19,325 nucleotides of DNA from Candidatus Electronema nielsenii (GTDB taxonomy: Bacteria; Desulfobacterota; Desulfobulbia; Desulfobulbales; Desulfobulbaceae). Position 1 is the stretch's first letter; the number at the start of each line of letters is the position of its first letter. The stretch lies in assembly GCA_026122915.1 (NCBI GenBank), contig JAGIXO010000023.1:1-19325 (forward strand), given 5' to 3'. Positions 7,092 through 13,702 of the stretch are shown here, piece by piece. The notes under the pieces are model-generated. The model had not been told where the DNA came from. It did no database searches and was given only the letters and a program-made list of their open reading frames with translations. A program made the position numbers and the translations under genes.

Positions 7092-8159
7092 ATGGCAAAT
7101 ATATCCTATATTCTCAAATTCATAATTAAAATGCCACCTTTTATTAAACGATCTGGTGTGATCGTAGCAAATATTTTCCTTTTCTTGATTGTAGTTGCCG
7201 TAGCAATTATCTGTTCGGAAGTATTTTTACGCTGGTATTACCGTGATGTTCTCTCTAGCGCAAGCGGTGTGGACTATTTTCATAATCGTTCATACCCCCT
7301 ATTTGCTAAGGAGAAAAATGGGCTTAATCTAAGAGGGAAAAATTTTGAAATTGAAAATCATCATTCGTTGAGAATTGTTGTAATGGGTGATTCTTTCACC
7401 TATGGACAAGGAGTCTATCCCTATGAAAAACGATATACAGAACAGATGGAGCTGTTGTTTAAAAAAGAACATCCTGATCTTGATGTAGAATTTATCAATG
7501 TTGGGATATGCGGAATGGATCTTCCTGATTATAATAACAAAATTGTTAATTTTGTTACAGCATTACATCCTGACTTTGTTCTGTATCAATGGTACGTAAA
7601 TGATATGGAAATTACTCGTGATTGGCTACAACTTAGAATTCCTCAAATAATATCGAACAATACAGCGCATCGATTTTTCATAGAAAATTCTGTGCTGTAT
7701 TTTATCTTACAGAGAGGCTGGAGTCAAATTAGGGCAATGTCGGGACAGCAGTTAGATTATACAGAATATCTTGTAAAAAGATTCAGCGATCCTGAGAATA
7801 AATATTCCATTGCGGCGAAAAAAGAATTAGACAAGCTTTTTGAGACCTTGGATAGAAAAAATATTCCACATGGAATTGTTCTTTTTCCAGATTTTAATAC
7901 TAAAAAAGATAAATACAGACTTGCATTTTTGCATGAACAAGTCCATAAGGTATGCAAAGAACATCATGTTGATTACCTTGATCTTACAGAAACCTACAGT
8001 AAATATGATGACAATATTGAAAAACTATGGGCAAATATTTTTGATCATCATCCGAGTGCGCTTGCGCATCGTATAGCAGCTGAGAAAATTGTCGATTTTT
8101 TTGGCAATAAATGGCAGCAAATGGCTTTGAAAAACGCTTATTTAAAAAAAAAAGAGTAA
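7092..8159 (+). CDS. Membrane-anchored SGNH/GDSL hydrolase-like protein
   Basis: A 355-residue protein with one transmembrane segment at about residues 22-43 and a large domain beyond it, probably outside the cytoplasmic membrane. The SGNH hydrolase blocks are visible: GDSFTYGQGV with nucleophile S101, block II glycine at NVGICG (G138), YVND with N170, and a C-terminal D318/H320 in FDHHPSALAH. Members are esterases or O-acetyl/acyl transferases acting on polysaccharides or lipids, and the substrate here is unknown. The first ATG is used but has only a weak ribosome site. An ATG at 7131 would shorten the N-terminus by 13 residues. The gene is strongly A/T-rich beside bioB and epmA, which suggests horizontal acquisition. 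It ends convergently with epmA. The 88-base gap between them holds nothing I can identify. Confidence 0.75.
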   Translation: MANISYILKFIIKMPPFIKRSGVIVANIFLFLIVVAVAIICSEVFLRWYYRDVLSSASGVDYFHNRSYPLFAKEKNGLNLRGKNFEIENHHSLRIVVMGDSFTYGQGVYPYEKRYTEQMELLFKKEHPDLDVEFINVGICGMDLPDYNNKIVNFVTALHPDFVLYQWYVNDMEITRDWLQLRIPQIISNNTAHRFFIENSVLYFILQRGWSQIRAMSGQQLDYTEYLVKRFSDPENKYSIAAKKELDKLFETLDRKNIPHGIVLFPDFNTKKDKYRLAFLHEQVHKVCKEHHVDYLDLTETYSKYDDNIEKLWANIFDHHPSALAHRIAAEKIVDFFGNKWQQMALKNAYLKKKE

Positions 8160-8247
8160 CAGCAGCTGCTCAGGATTGTGCTTGAACAAGTCAGTGCCGT
8201 CCTGTTTTACAACAAGTCTTTGCAGATGGAGAGAAAATCCGCGCGGT

Positions 8248-9177
8248 TTACAAATCTTCATCGGCAAAGGGCAGTACCTCGGCAATACTCTTCCGGCCAA
8301 GGAGAATCATCAGTAGGCGATCAAGACCAAGGGCAATCCCGGCGCAGTCGGGCAGCTGCTCCACAGCGCGGAGGAATTTCTCCGGCATCAACTCACTGCT
8401 GATTCCAGCCTTCTTCATTTCGGCTGAGAACCGTCGCCGCTGGGCTGTCGCATCGGTCAGCTCAGAAAAGCCGTTAGCCAGCTCAATTCCGTTGATGTAT
8501 AGCTCCACCCGCTCGGCCACTGTCGGCTTGTCGGGCTTTGGTCGAGCGAGCGCGGCTAAGGCTATCGGATAATCGCAGAGAAAAACTGCACCCAAGCGGC
8601 CCAACTCTGGTTCTACCTGCTCTACCAAGAGCTGATCGAAATGCCCAGTCGCCACAGCGTGTTCAGCGGAAATACCAACAAAACGCTGAAAAGCCTCCTC
8701 GACAGTCAAGCGCAGCCAAGGTTCAGCCTGCGCTGCCCAAGCGGGCAAGTCCTGCCACCCTTGTTCCGCGCAGATATGGGCCAGCTCTCGCACTAACGCC
8801 TCGCTTTCTGCCATCAGCTCAACATAGCTCCAGCCGACCTGATACCACTCCAGCATGGCAAATTCTTCTTGATGCAACCGCCCGCGCTCGCCTTTGCGGA
8901 AGCAGCGGCAGGTTTGGAAGAGCCGCGAGCAGCCGCCCGCGAGCAGCCGTTTCATGCACAACTCTGGTGAAGTCTGGAGAAACCGGCCTTCAGAAGTCAA
9001 CGGCTGAATCTCTGCCTCTGGAATCAGCATCGGCAAGCGGATGGGAGTATCAGCTTCGAGGTAATTCCGGGTAAGGAAGAAGCTCCGTACTGCCTGAAGG
9101 AGGACGGAGCGTTTATGCAGGTCGGATGGGGTAAGCATAGTGTTGGTGTGAAGAAAAGCCTGCCTTAAAGTCGGCAT
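8248..9177 (-). CDS. epmA: Elongation factor P (R)-beta-lysine ligase EpmA (PoxA/GenX/YjeA)
   Basis: A class II lysyl-tRNA-synthetase paralogue without the anticodon-binding domain. It activates (R)-beta-lysine and attaches it to elongation factor P, helping ribosomes through polyproline. Motif 2 appears as RCFRKGERGRLHQEEFAMLEWY-like sequence around residues 90-112. The family-typical GIELANGF segment and motif 3 (GIALGLDRLLM) follow. Alanine in motif 3, where true LysRS has glycine, supports EpmA. I chose the ATG at 9177 (309 residues), with AGGCGA upstream. An in-frame TTG at 9222 would overlap engB, and an ATG at 9138 is also possible. It lies 16 bases after engB and is the last gene of the hisI-hisG-engB-epmA run. 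EF-P and EpmB are not in the window. Confidence 0.88.
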   Translation of the reverse strand: MPTLRQAFLHTNTMLTPSDLHKRSVLLQAVRSFFLTRNYLEADTPIRLPMLIPEAEIQPLTSEGRFLQTSPELCMKRLLAGGCSRLFQTCRCFRKGERGRLHQEEFAMLEWYQVGWSYVELMAESEALVRELAHICAEQGWQDLPAWAAQAEPWLRLTVEEAFQRFVGISAEHAVATGHFDQLLVEQVEPELGRLGAVFLCDYPIALAALARPKPDKPTVAERVELYINGIELANGFSELTDATAQRRRFSAEMKKAGISSELMPEKFLRAVEQLPDCAGIALGLDRLLMILLGRKSIAEVLPFADEDL

Positions 9178-9193
9178 AGCTTCGCCTAAAACA

Positions 9194-9796
9194 TCAGGCT
9201 GTGAATTCGCCTGTTCCTCCAAATTCAGCTAAACTTTTTCTTAGCTCGTCGCAGCCCTGCCCGGTTTTGGCGGAAAACAGCAACCTGTCTGCCGGGCGGA
9301 TATTCAAGGCCGCATCCAAGGCCGCCGCCTGCTTGGTTTGTTCATTGCCGGAGAGCTTATCCGCTTTGGTATAAACGATGAGATACTGCTTGCCGTTGTC
9401 CGCCAGCCAATCGATCATTTCGCGGTCGAGCTGCTTCAGCTCGTGGCGGAGATCAATGATCACCACCACGCAGGCTAGGGCTGTCCGGCTAAGGATGTAG
9501 CTGCTGATCAAGTCCTGCCATGCGGCGCGGGTCTGTTGATCTTTCCGGGCAAAGCCGTAACCGGGCAGATCAACCAGATACATTCCGCCTTCCACCTTGA
9601 AGAAGTTCAGGCTCTCGGTCTTGCCAGGCTTCGCGCTGGTCTTGACCAAGTTCTTGCGGTTGACTAACTTGTTGATCAAGCTGGACTTGCCCACGTTGGA
9701 ACGCCCAGCAAAGGCGATTTCCGGGAACAGCTGCTCCGGCAGCTTCTTCAGGTTATAGACCGAATCCTGAAAGGAGACTTCGGTGAAAGTGATCAT
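9194..9796 (-). CDS. engB: Ribosome biogenesis GTPase EngB (YihA/YsxC)
   Basis: Essential TRAFAC-class GTPase needed for late assembly of the 50S ribosomal subunit. The 200-residue protein has the full set of GTPase motifs: G1 GRSNVGKSS (31-39), G2 threonine in PGKT (T60), G3 DLPGYG (76-81), G4 TKAD (143-146) and G5 SAK (175-177). Length is typical. The ATG at 9796 gives the standard N-terminus MITFTEVSFQDS, and AAGG lies upstream. The start overlaps the hisG stop as ATGA, so translation is likely coupled to hisG. Confidence 0.96.
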   Translation of the reverse strand: MITFTEVSFQDSVYNLKKLPEQLFPEIAFAGRSNVGKSSLINKLVNRKNLVKTSAKPGKTESLNFFKVEGGMYLVDLPGYGFARKDQQTRAAWQDLISSYILSRTALACVVVIIDLRHELKQLDREMIDWLADNGKQYLIVYTKADKLSGNEQTKQAAALDAALNIRPADRLLFSAKTGQGCDELRKSLAEFGGTGEFTA

Positions 9797-10665
9797 ATAA
9801 CCTTGTTCAGCGAATACTCGATGATCCCCTGTGCGCCGAGCTTTTTCAGCTGGGGAATCAAGTCGCGCACCTGATGCTCGGAAATGACCGTTTCCACCGA
9901 AAACCAAGGTTGCTTGTGCAGGCGGGCCACAGTCGGCGCGGTCACGCTGGGCAGGATGGCAAGGATGGACTCAAAGGCTTCTTCCGGCGCGTTCATCTTC
10001 AAGGCAACGATCTTGTCTGCCCGCAATGCGCCTTGCAGCAGCATGGCAATGTGGTCGATTTTATCCTTTTTCCACGGATCAGTGAGAGCCTGCTTGCCCG
10101 CGATGAGCTGGGTGTTGGACTGCATCAGCTCATGAATGACCCGCAGGCCGTGCGCGCGAATGGTTGCTTCAGTCTCGGTCACTTCGACAATTGCATCAGC
10201 CAGCCCGGAAACCGCCTTCGCCTCGGTCGCGCCCCAAGAAAAGGCGATATCGACCTTGAGTCCGCGTTGCTCGAAGAAGTTGCGGGTAACGTTGACTAAC
10301 TCCGTGGCAATCTTCTTGCCGTTTAACTGCTCCACGGTCGTAATCGGCGAATCACCGGGCACGGCAATCACCCAGCGGGTCGGCTTACGGCTGACCTTGG
10401 AGTAAATCAGGTCTTCGATCACTACCACGTCGGAGTTGTTCTCCAGCGTCCAGTCTTTGCCAGTGATACCTGCGTCGAGCATTCCGTCTTCAACGTAGCG
10501 CGACATCTCCTGCGGGCGGCAGATGTAAATCGACAGCTCCGGGTCATCGACTTCTGGAAAATAATTCCTTGCAGTCATGCTGATCTTCCAACCTGATTTC
10601 TCAAACAGCTCAATGGTCGCCTTTTCCAGGCTGCCCTTGGGAATGCCTATTTTCAATACGCTCAT
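9793..10665 (-). CDS. hisG: ATP phosphoribosyltransferase, long form (HisG)
   Basis: Catalyses the first, feedback-regulated step of histidine synthesis, joining ATP and PRPP. At 290 residues it is the long form, with two periplasmic-binding-like catalytic domains (KIGIPKGSLEKAT at the start, DAGITGKDW at 64-72) and a C-terminal ACT-like regulatory domain from about residue 215 to the end. It therefore needs no HisZ subunit. In the PRPP-binding loop the usual TGxT reads TEAT (E166), which deserves checking. The ATG at 10665 has GAGG about six bases upstream. An in-frame TTG at 10680 is less likely. It lies 59 bases after hisI, with a palindromic repeat between them, and overlaps engB as ATGA. 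Confidence 0.95.
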   Translation of the reverse strand: MSVLKIGIPKGSLEKATIELFEKSGWKISMTARNYFPEVDDPELSIYICRPQEMSRYVEDGMLDAGITGKDWTLENNSDVVVIEDLIYSKVSRKPTRWVIAVPGDSPITTVEQLNGKKIATELVNVTRNFFEQRGLKVDIAFSWGATEAKAVSGLADAIVEVTETEATIRAHGLRVIHELMQSNTQLIAGKQALTDPWKKDKIDHIAMLLQGALRADKIVALKMNAPEEAFESILAILPSVTAPTVARLHKQPWFSVETVISEHQVRDLIPQLKKLGAQGIIEYSLNKVI

Positions 10666-10687
10666 GATATGCCTCAACAATATGATC

Positions 10688-10715
10688 GTAGGGGCAAAAA
10701 ATCTTTTGCCCCCGC
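10688..10715. repeat. Dispersed palindromic repeat, copy 2 (between hisI and hisG)
   Basis: Arms GTAGGGGCAAAA (10688-10699) and 10704-10715 enclose the same AATC loop as copy 1 at 383-410. The copies differ at two stem positions where both partners changed (A-T to G-C, and G-C to A-T), so pairing is kept. The outer end of copy 2 has one wobble pair and one mismatch. In the transcript it would form a hairpin between hisI and hisG, where it could uncouple expression or stabilise ends. Confidence 0.75.
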
Positions 10716-10724
10716 ATAAAATAA

Positions 10725-11102
10725 TTAACCGTACACTTTGGCCGGATCAAAGACCGGCTCGCCTTGGATTTCCAGCTCGTCGCGCTGCACCCGGCGGTAA
10801 AAACAGCTTTTATGCCCGGTGTGGCAGGCTGCACCGCCAAGCTGCTCCACCTTGAACACCACGGTGTCCAAGTCGCAGTCCACCAGAATTTCCTTCACAA
10901 GCTGCACATGACCGGAGGATTCACCCTTGAGCCAGAGTTTGCCGCGAGAGCGGCTCCAGTAATGGGCCTTGCCGGTCTCGATGGTTTTCCGCCAGGATTC
11001 TTCATTGATATAAGCCAGCATCAGCACTTCGCCGGTAGCTGCGTCCTGTGCAATGGCGGGCAGCAGGCCGTCAGGAGATTTGGTGAAGTTAAGTTTGGGC
11101 AT
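10725..11102 (-). CDS. hisI: Phosphoribosyl-AMP cyclohydrolase (HisI)
   Basis: Opens the adenine ring of phosphoribosyl-AMP, the third step of histidine synthesis. It is a stand-alone 125-residue enzyme without the HisE domain. Metal ligands are visible: the DCDLD cluster (D75, C76, D77, D79), C93 in GGAACHTGH and C100 in KSCFYR. The family hallmark QDAATGEVLMLAYIN lies at residues 19-33. I chose the ATG at 11102 because the protein then begins in the family pattern (MPKLNFTKSPDGLLPAIAQD). An in-frame ATG at 11150, forming ATGA with the stop of the upstream gene, would add 16 residues. Neither has a strong ribosome site. HisE must be coded elsewhere. Confidence 0.93.
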   Translation of the reverse strand: MPKLNFTKSPDGLLPAIAQDAATGEVLMLAYINEESWRKTIETGKAHYWSRSRGKLWLKGESSGHVQLVKEILVDCDLDTVVFKVEQLGGAACHTGHKSCFYRRVQRDELEIQGEPVFDPAKVYG

Positions 11103-11146
11103 CTTGTTGTGTGATAAGTTGATCCGTTTGGCAAACAGGCGTGAAG

Positions 11147-11713
11147 TCATGAATGTCTTGATAACTCGCTTGTTAGAGCATTTAAGTGCTCTGATAATTT
11201 AAAACAGAGATTTATGTATTGAATCGCTTCGGCTTTACCAACCTCATAGCCTGCTGCATGAGCGACCTTGTTTCTTAACTGTCTCAAATCGTTAAACAAC
11301 GCGCCTTTCTTTGCATCTATTATATTTCCTTTCACTAGAATATTTTCAATGAGCTTGTAACGAGTATTAATATCGAGATTAATATCGCTTCGTTTTGTTT
11401 TAATTAGTGCTTCTGCTGCCTCATCTACGATTTTCCATGCGTCAAGAACTGCAGAATTTGGCAAGCTCTCAACGGAGGCTATGAGAATAGACTTTCTATC
11501 TTGTTTTAACTCTGGAAATGCTCCCTCTGCTTGTTTTTTTACTGCCTTTAGCTCTTGACTAAATTCAAATTCAAAATAATCTTTAACCTTCAACTTCGTT
11601 GCCCGAAGAATCAAGGAAGTAAGTGGACATCTTAAGGAAATAAAGAAAAACAAGACAATAGCAGGCCATACCATTTTGTCTATAAATTCAATTGTAAATT
11701 GCATCCAGTTCAA
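11147..11713 (-). CDS. Membrane-anchored HEPN/DUF4145-like hypothetical protein
   Basis: A 188-residue protein with one N-terminal transmembrane segment (about residues 14-28, VWPAIVLFFFISL), then a charged F/E/K-rich linker and an all-alpha C-terminal domain. The domain contains LRQLRNKVAH, an R-x4-H arrangement (R147, H152) as in HEPN and DUF4145 proteins. Some HEPN proteins are RNases in toxin-antitoxin and defence systems, but others are not catalytic. The TTG start at 11713 is preferred because AGGGG lies exactly six bases upstream, and MNWMQF matches the start of similar anchored proteins. An ATG at 11749 lacks a ribosome site. The gene is clearly A/T-rich, and its stop overlaps a possible hisI ATG. 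Function is not established. Confidence 0.65.
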   Translation of the reverse strand: MNWMQFTIEFIDKMVWPAIVLFFFISLRCPLTSLILRATKLKVKDYFEFEFSQELKAVKKQAEGAFPELKQDRKSILIASVESLPNSAVLDAWKIVDEAAEALIKTKRSDINLDINTRYKLIENILVKGNIIDAKKGALFNDLRQLRNKVAHAAGYEVGKAEAIQYINLCFKLSEHLNALTSELSRHS

Positions 11714-11719
11714 TTTCGA

Positions 11720-11724
11720 CCCCT
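11720..11724 (-). promoter_or_regulatory. Ribosome binding site that selects a TTG start
   Basis: AGGGG on the minus strand lies six bases before TTG at 11713. Neither the upstream ATG (11749) nor the downstream ATG (11704) has a comparable site, so this decides the start of the HEPN-like gene. Confidence 0.5.
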
Positions 11725-11768
11725 TATTGCTTTGATAGCAATGATACATGGAAAAACGTTTATACTTA

Positions 11769-11872
11769 TTATTTCTTTTTCTCTACATCTGATTCATCTG
11801 CTGCGTTCTCGCCCCTAATCTCCCGTTCAACAACAAACTCATACGGGCTTTCCTGCATTGGCAGTAATCGCC
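11769..11872 (-). pseudogene. Decayed partial copy of the four-cysteine small gene
   Basis: Downstream of the 176-residue gene, the minus strand encodes GDYCQC in one frame. A net loss of four bases relative to the intact gene then shifts the match to another frame, reading FVVEREIRGENAADES. The intact gene at 12439-12618 has GDYCQH followed by FIERENRGEQKTAAKE. The DNA similarity is visible across both segments, and only the C-terminal half is represented. A 29-codon ORF (ATG at 11858, stop 11769) remains open, but nothing suggests it is translated. This looks like the relic of a duplication of the small operon. Confidence 0.55.
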
Positions 11873-11896
11873 CACCTGCCCTGCTTCCTCATCAAC

Positions 11897-12427
11897 CTAA
11901 CGAGGGAAAATACCTGCCAGCCTTTTTCTATATCCAGTTTGCACAAGCACAAACTTCGTATTCAACTCAACCGTGCTGAAGTAGAAATAAAATCCCCCAT
12001 ACTTGGACGAAGTTCGCTCGCTTGCGGAAACCATCCGCTCTTCAATCATCTTGTATTCCATCGCTTCCACATACGCCCCAATCGGCTTTTCCTCAGCAGA
12101 ATCGGAATGCACGAACACCCTTTCCCCTTGCATCAGCATTGCCTTGCCGCCACCGGTAAACGGCGCGGCCCACGCGGTCATAAACTCTACTTCCATGTCA
12201 TGCAGAGCTTCGTACACATCGCCCTTTTGTGGAAAGCGCATCGTTGCTGGAATCATGCTGCGCTCATAATCACGCGCCCAATCAAGCTCAGGCTGCCCGA
12301 TAGATTTCCGCTTCTCGGCTTTCATCTCGGCCATCAAATCGGCAAAGGTGAAATGCCAGTCTTCAGGACGAGGAGGTCGCTCGACGCTTCGCTCAGGCTT
12401 CTTACTCTTGCGATTGAACAAGCACAT
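11897..12427 (-). CDS. Hypothetical protein, 176 residues
   Basis: I do not recognise this protein. It has a basic N-terminus (MCLFNRKSKKPERS), no clear membrane segment, and a mixed soluble domain with blocks that look conserved: RFPQKGDVYEALHDMEVEF, then TAWAAPFTGGGKAML, then KYGGFYFYFSTVELNTKF. The coding frame is supported by context: the ATG at 12427 lies 11 bases after the stop of the four-cysteine gene, and AAGGTGAG, overlapping that stop, can serve as ribosome site. A GTG at 12442 overlapping the stop is an alternative start. The longer open frame on the opposite strand has no such signals. It is third in the DUF3096 / four-cysteine / 176-residue run, so co-transcription is likely. 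Function unknown. Confidence 0.6.
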   Translation of the reverse strand: MCLFNRKSKKPERSVERPPRPEDWHFTFADLMAEMKAEKRKSIGQPELDWARDYERSMIPATMRFPQKGDVYEALHDMEVEFMTAWAAPFTGGGKAMLMQGERVFVHSDSAEEKPIGAYVEAMEYKMIEERMVSASERTSSKYGGFYFYFSTVELNTKFVLVQTGYRKRLAGIFPR

Positions 12428-12438
12428 CGTGCTGATTC

Positions 12439-12618
12439 TCACCTTTCCACATTGCGGCTATCTGCTTCTTTAGCCGCCGTTTTTTGTTCTCCTCTATTCT
12501 CCCGCTCAATAAACTGAATCATGCAGGATTGCCGATGCTGACAGTAGTCGCCCGGATGTTTGCACGTCGCTTGGGCGGCATCCATCTTTTCACCGTATTT
12601 GACGCATTCCAGTTCCAT
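12439..12618 (-). CDS. Small four-cysteine hypothetical protein, 59 residues
   Basis: Found by reading the sequence: ATG at 12618 with GGAG seven bases upstream, an excellent ribosome site, then 59 codons and TGA. The protein has C5, C19, C26 and C32 with nearby histidines (H21, H28), suggesting metal binding, and a charged Glu/Lys/Arg-rich tail (ERENRGEQKTAAKEADSR). No membrane segment is present. The gene lies between the DUF3096 peptide (68 bases upstream) and the 176-residue protein (11 bases downstream). A decayed copy of its C-terminal half lies at 11769-11872, and the preserved segment DYCQ is the clearest shared block. I cannot name its family. Confidence 0.62.
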   Translation of the reverse strand: MELECVKYGEKMDAAQATCKHPGDYCQHRQSCMIQFIERENRGEQKTAAKEADSRNVER

Positions 12619-12686
12619 GCCGCTGCTCCATTGGCAAAACCACTCGCCACATGCGTTTTACCTGCATGACACGTTTTCCTTCAGGG

Positions 12687-12836
12687 CTATATTTTAAGCC
12701 CAAGAATTCCAATCACACCAACAATAATCAAATAAATCGCCACAATGTAATTCAATAACTTTGGTGTAATGAGAATGGCAATCCCAGCAATAATTGCGAG
12801 CAGATACTCAACGGCGAAATGCAGGTGAAGATTCAT
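12687..12836 (-). CDS. DUF3096-like small membrane protein, 49 residues
   Basis: Found by reading the sequence: ATG at 12836 with AGGAGGG seven bases upstream, 49 codons and a TAG. The peptide is almost entirely hydrophobic, with two transmembrane segments (about residues 8-23 and 29-47) joined by a short turn, ITPKLLNYIV. The pattern of a His-rich N-terminus, a PKLLNYIVAIYLIIVG-like core and about 50 residues matches the DUF3096 family as I know it. The function of that family is unknown. A strong promoter lies at 12886-12914. It is the first gene of the three-gene run that includes the four-cysteine protein. Confidence 0.8.
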   Translation of the reverse strand: MNLHLHFAVEYLLAIIAGIAILITPKLLNYIVAIYLIIVGVIGILGLKI

Positions 12837-12885
12837 AGCGTTTCCCTCCTTGGGGTAAACATTTTTTAGGTTTTCTCACCGGTCA

Positions 12886-12914
12886 CATTTATGCGGTTAG
12901 GCGATCTTTGTCAA
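12886..12914 (-). promoter_or_regulatory. Promoter of the DUF3096 / four-cysteine operon
   Basis: On the minus strand a perfect TTGACA (12914-12909), a 17-base spacer and TAAATG (12891-12886) form a sigma70-type promoter. The start near 12879 leaves a leader of about 43 bases before the ATG at 12836. It is divergent from the FKBP promoter. Confidence 0.6.
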
Positions 12915-12946
12915 GCATCTTCATCCAGACCACCACACGAGGAGGC

Positions 12947-12975
12947 TTGCCAGACCGCAAATATTTTCTTATATA
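12947..12975 (+). promoter_or_regulatory. Promoter of the SlyD-like FKBP gene
   Basis: TTGCCA (12947-12952, five of six), a 17-base spacer and TATATA (12970-12975, four of six) lie about 45 bases before the ATG at 13019. Confidence 0.55.
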
Positions 12976-13018
12976 GAAGGACAAGTGCGCCAACAAATCC
13001 ACAACCGAGGAAAACTCC

Positions 13019-13453
13019 ATGCCTATTGTCTCCCTAACCGACACCGTTACCATACGCTATACTGCTGCCCTTGAAAACGGCGAGCTGATCGAGCAAACCG
13101 ACAAGCCTGTGGCGGTGTCCATCGGCAGCGGAGCCGTCTGTCCAGCAGTGGAAGCCTGTCTTTTCGGCATGGAACCGGGCCAGACCAGAGTAATTCGCGT
13201 GCAGCCTGAAGATGCCTATGGTCTGCATTTACCAGAAATAGTGCAGGATATCCCCCTTGCTGCCTTTCAAGGCAAACTTATTCCTCAGTCGGGCATGATT
13301 CTTTCGCTGAATGTGCAACGCGAAGGGCAGAACTGCCACGTTCCAGCTACTGTGACTGCCGTGCGAAACGACATAGTGACCGTCGATTACAATCATCCGC
13401 TCGCCGGACAGATCATTGTCTATACTGTCAACTTAGTCAGTATTGCCGAGTGA
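13019..13453 (+). CDS. SlyD-like FKBP-type peptidyl-prolyl isomerase
   Basis: A 144-residue FKBP of the SlyD type, a cytosolic chaperone and proline isomerase. The FKBP fold is split by an inserted chaperone (IF) flap at about residues 70-122. The core motifs are NGELIEQTD, the GSG turn, LFGMEPGQ and VDYNHPLAG (123-130), the family hallmark after the flap. The histidine-rich metal-binding tail of E. coli SlyD is absent. GAGGA lies eight bases before the ATG, and a good promoter lies upstream. Its last 34 bases overlap the 3' end of the 81-residue gene on the opposite strand. It could equally be named FKBP-type isomerase without a gene symbol, which is the safer choice. Confidence 0.9.
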   Translation: MPIVSLTDTVTIRYTAALENGELIEQTDKPVAVSIGSGAVCPAVEACLFGMEPGQTRVIRVQPEDAYGLHLPEIVQDIPLAAFQGKLIPQSGMILSLNVQREGQNCHVPATVTAVRNDIVTVDYNHPLAGQIIVYTVNLVSIAE

Positions 13454-13665
13454 TTCTGGGCCGGAAACTCTGCTTCGCGTTCTTCGATAAAATAACAGAA
13501 GCGGTCCCAAGAGAATTCTCTCCCTGATATCGGACAACGCAGCGTTACTTTGCGGTCATCAACCGCGATAACCAGCCAGTCACCCCGACGCGGGCCATCT
13601 TCGATGTGGATTTTCTGTCCCGGCGCAAAAGAATAAGGCCGGAAAAAGATCACGTTTTCAGTCAT
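13420..13665 (-). CDS. Hypothetical protein, 81 residues
   Basis: A small soluble protein I do not recognise. The sequence has the character of a small beta-barrel: KIHIEDGPRRGDWLVIAVDDRKVTLRC-like strands, followed by an aromatic segment (FSWDRFCYF) and an acidic stretch. AGGGAG lies seven bases before the ATG at 13665, which argues that it is real. It ends inside the FKBP gene on the opposite strand and starts 37 bases from mazG, divergently, leaving little room for separate promoters. Confidence rests on the ribosome site and the protein-like composition. Confidence 0.6.
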   Translation of the reverse strand: MTENVIFFRPYSFAPGQKIHIEDGPRRGDWLVIAVDDRKVTLRCPISGREFSWDRFCYFIEEREAEFPAQNHSAILTKLTV

Positions 13666-13702
13666 GCGGATGCTCCCTGTTTAATTCAGCCAATACAACA
13701 TC

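Noticed and set aside
11858..12517. 219-codon plus-strand ORF opposite the 176-residue gene
   Set aside because: No ribosome site and no family resemblance. The minus-strand genes it covers have coupled starts, ribosome sites and a promoter.
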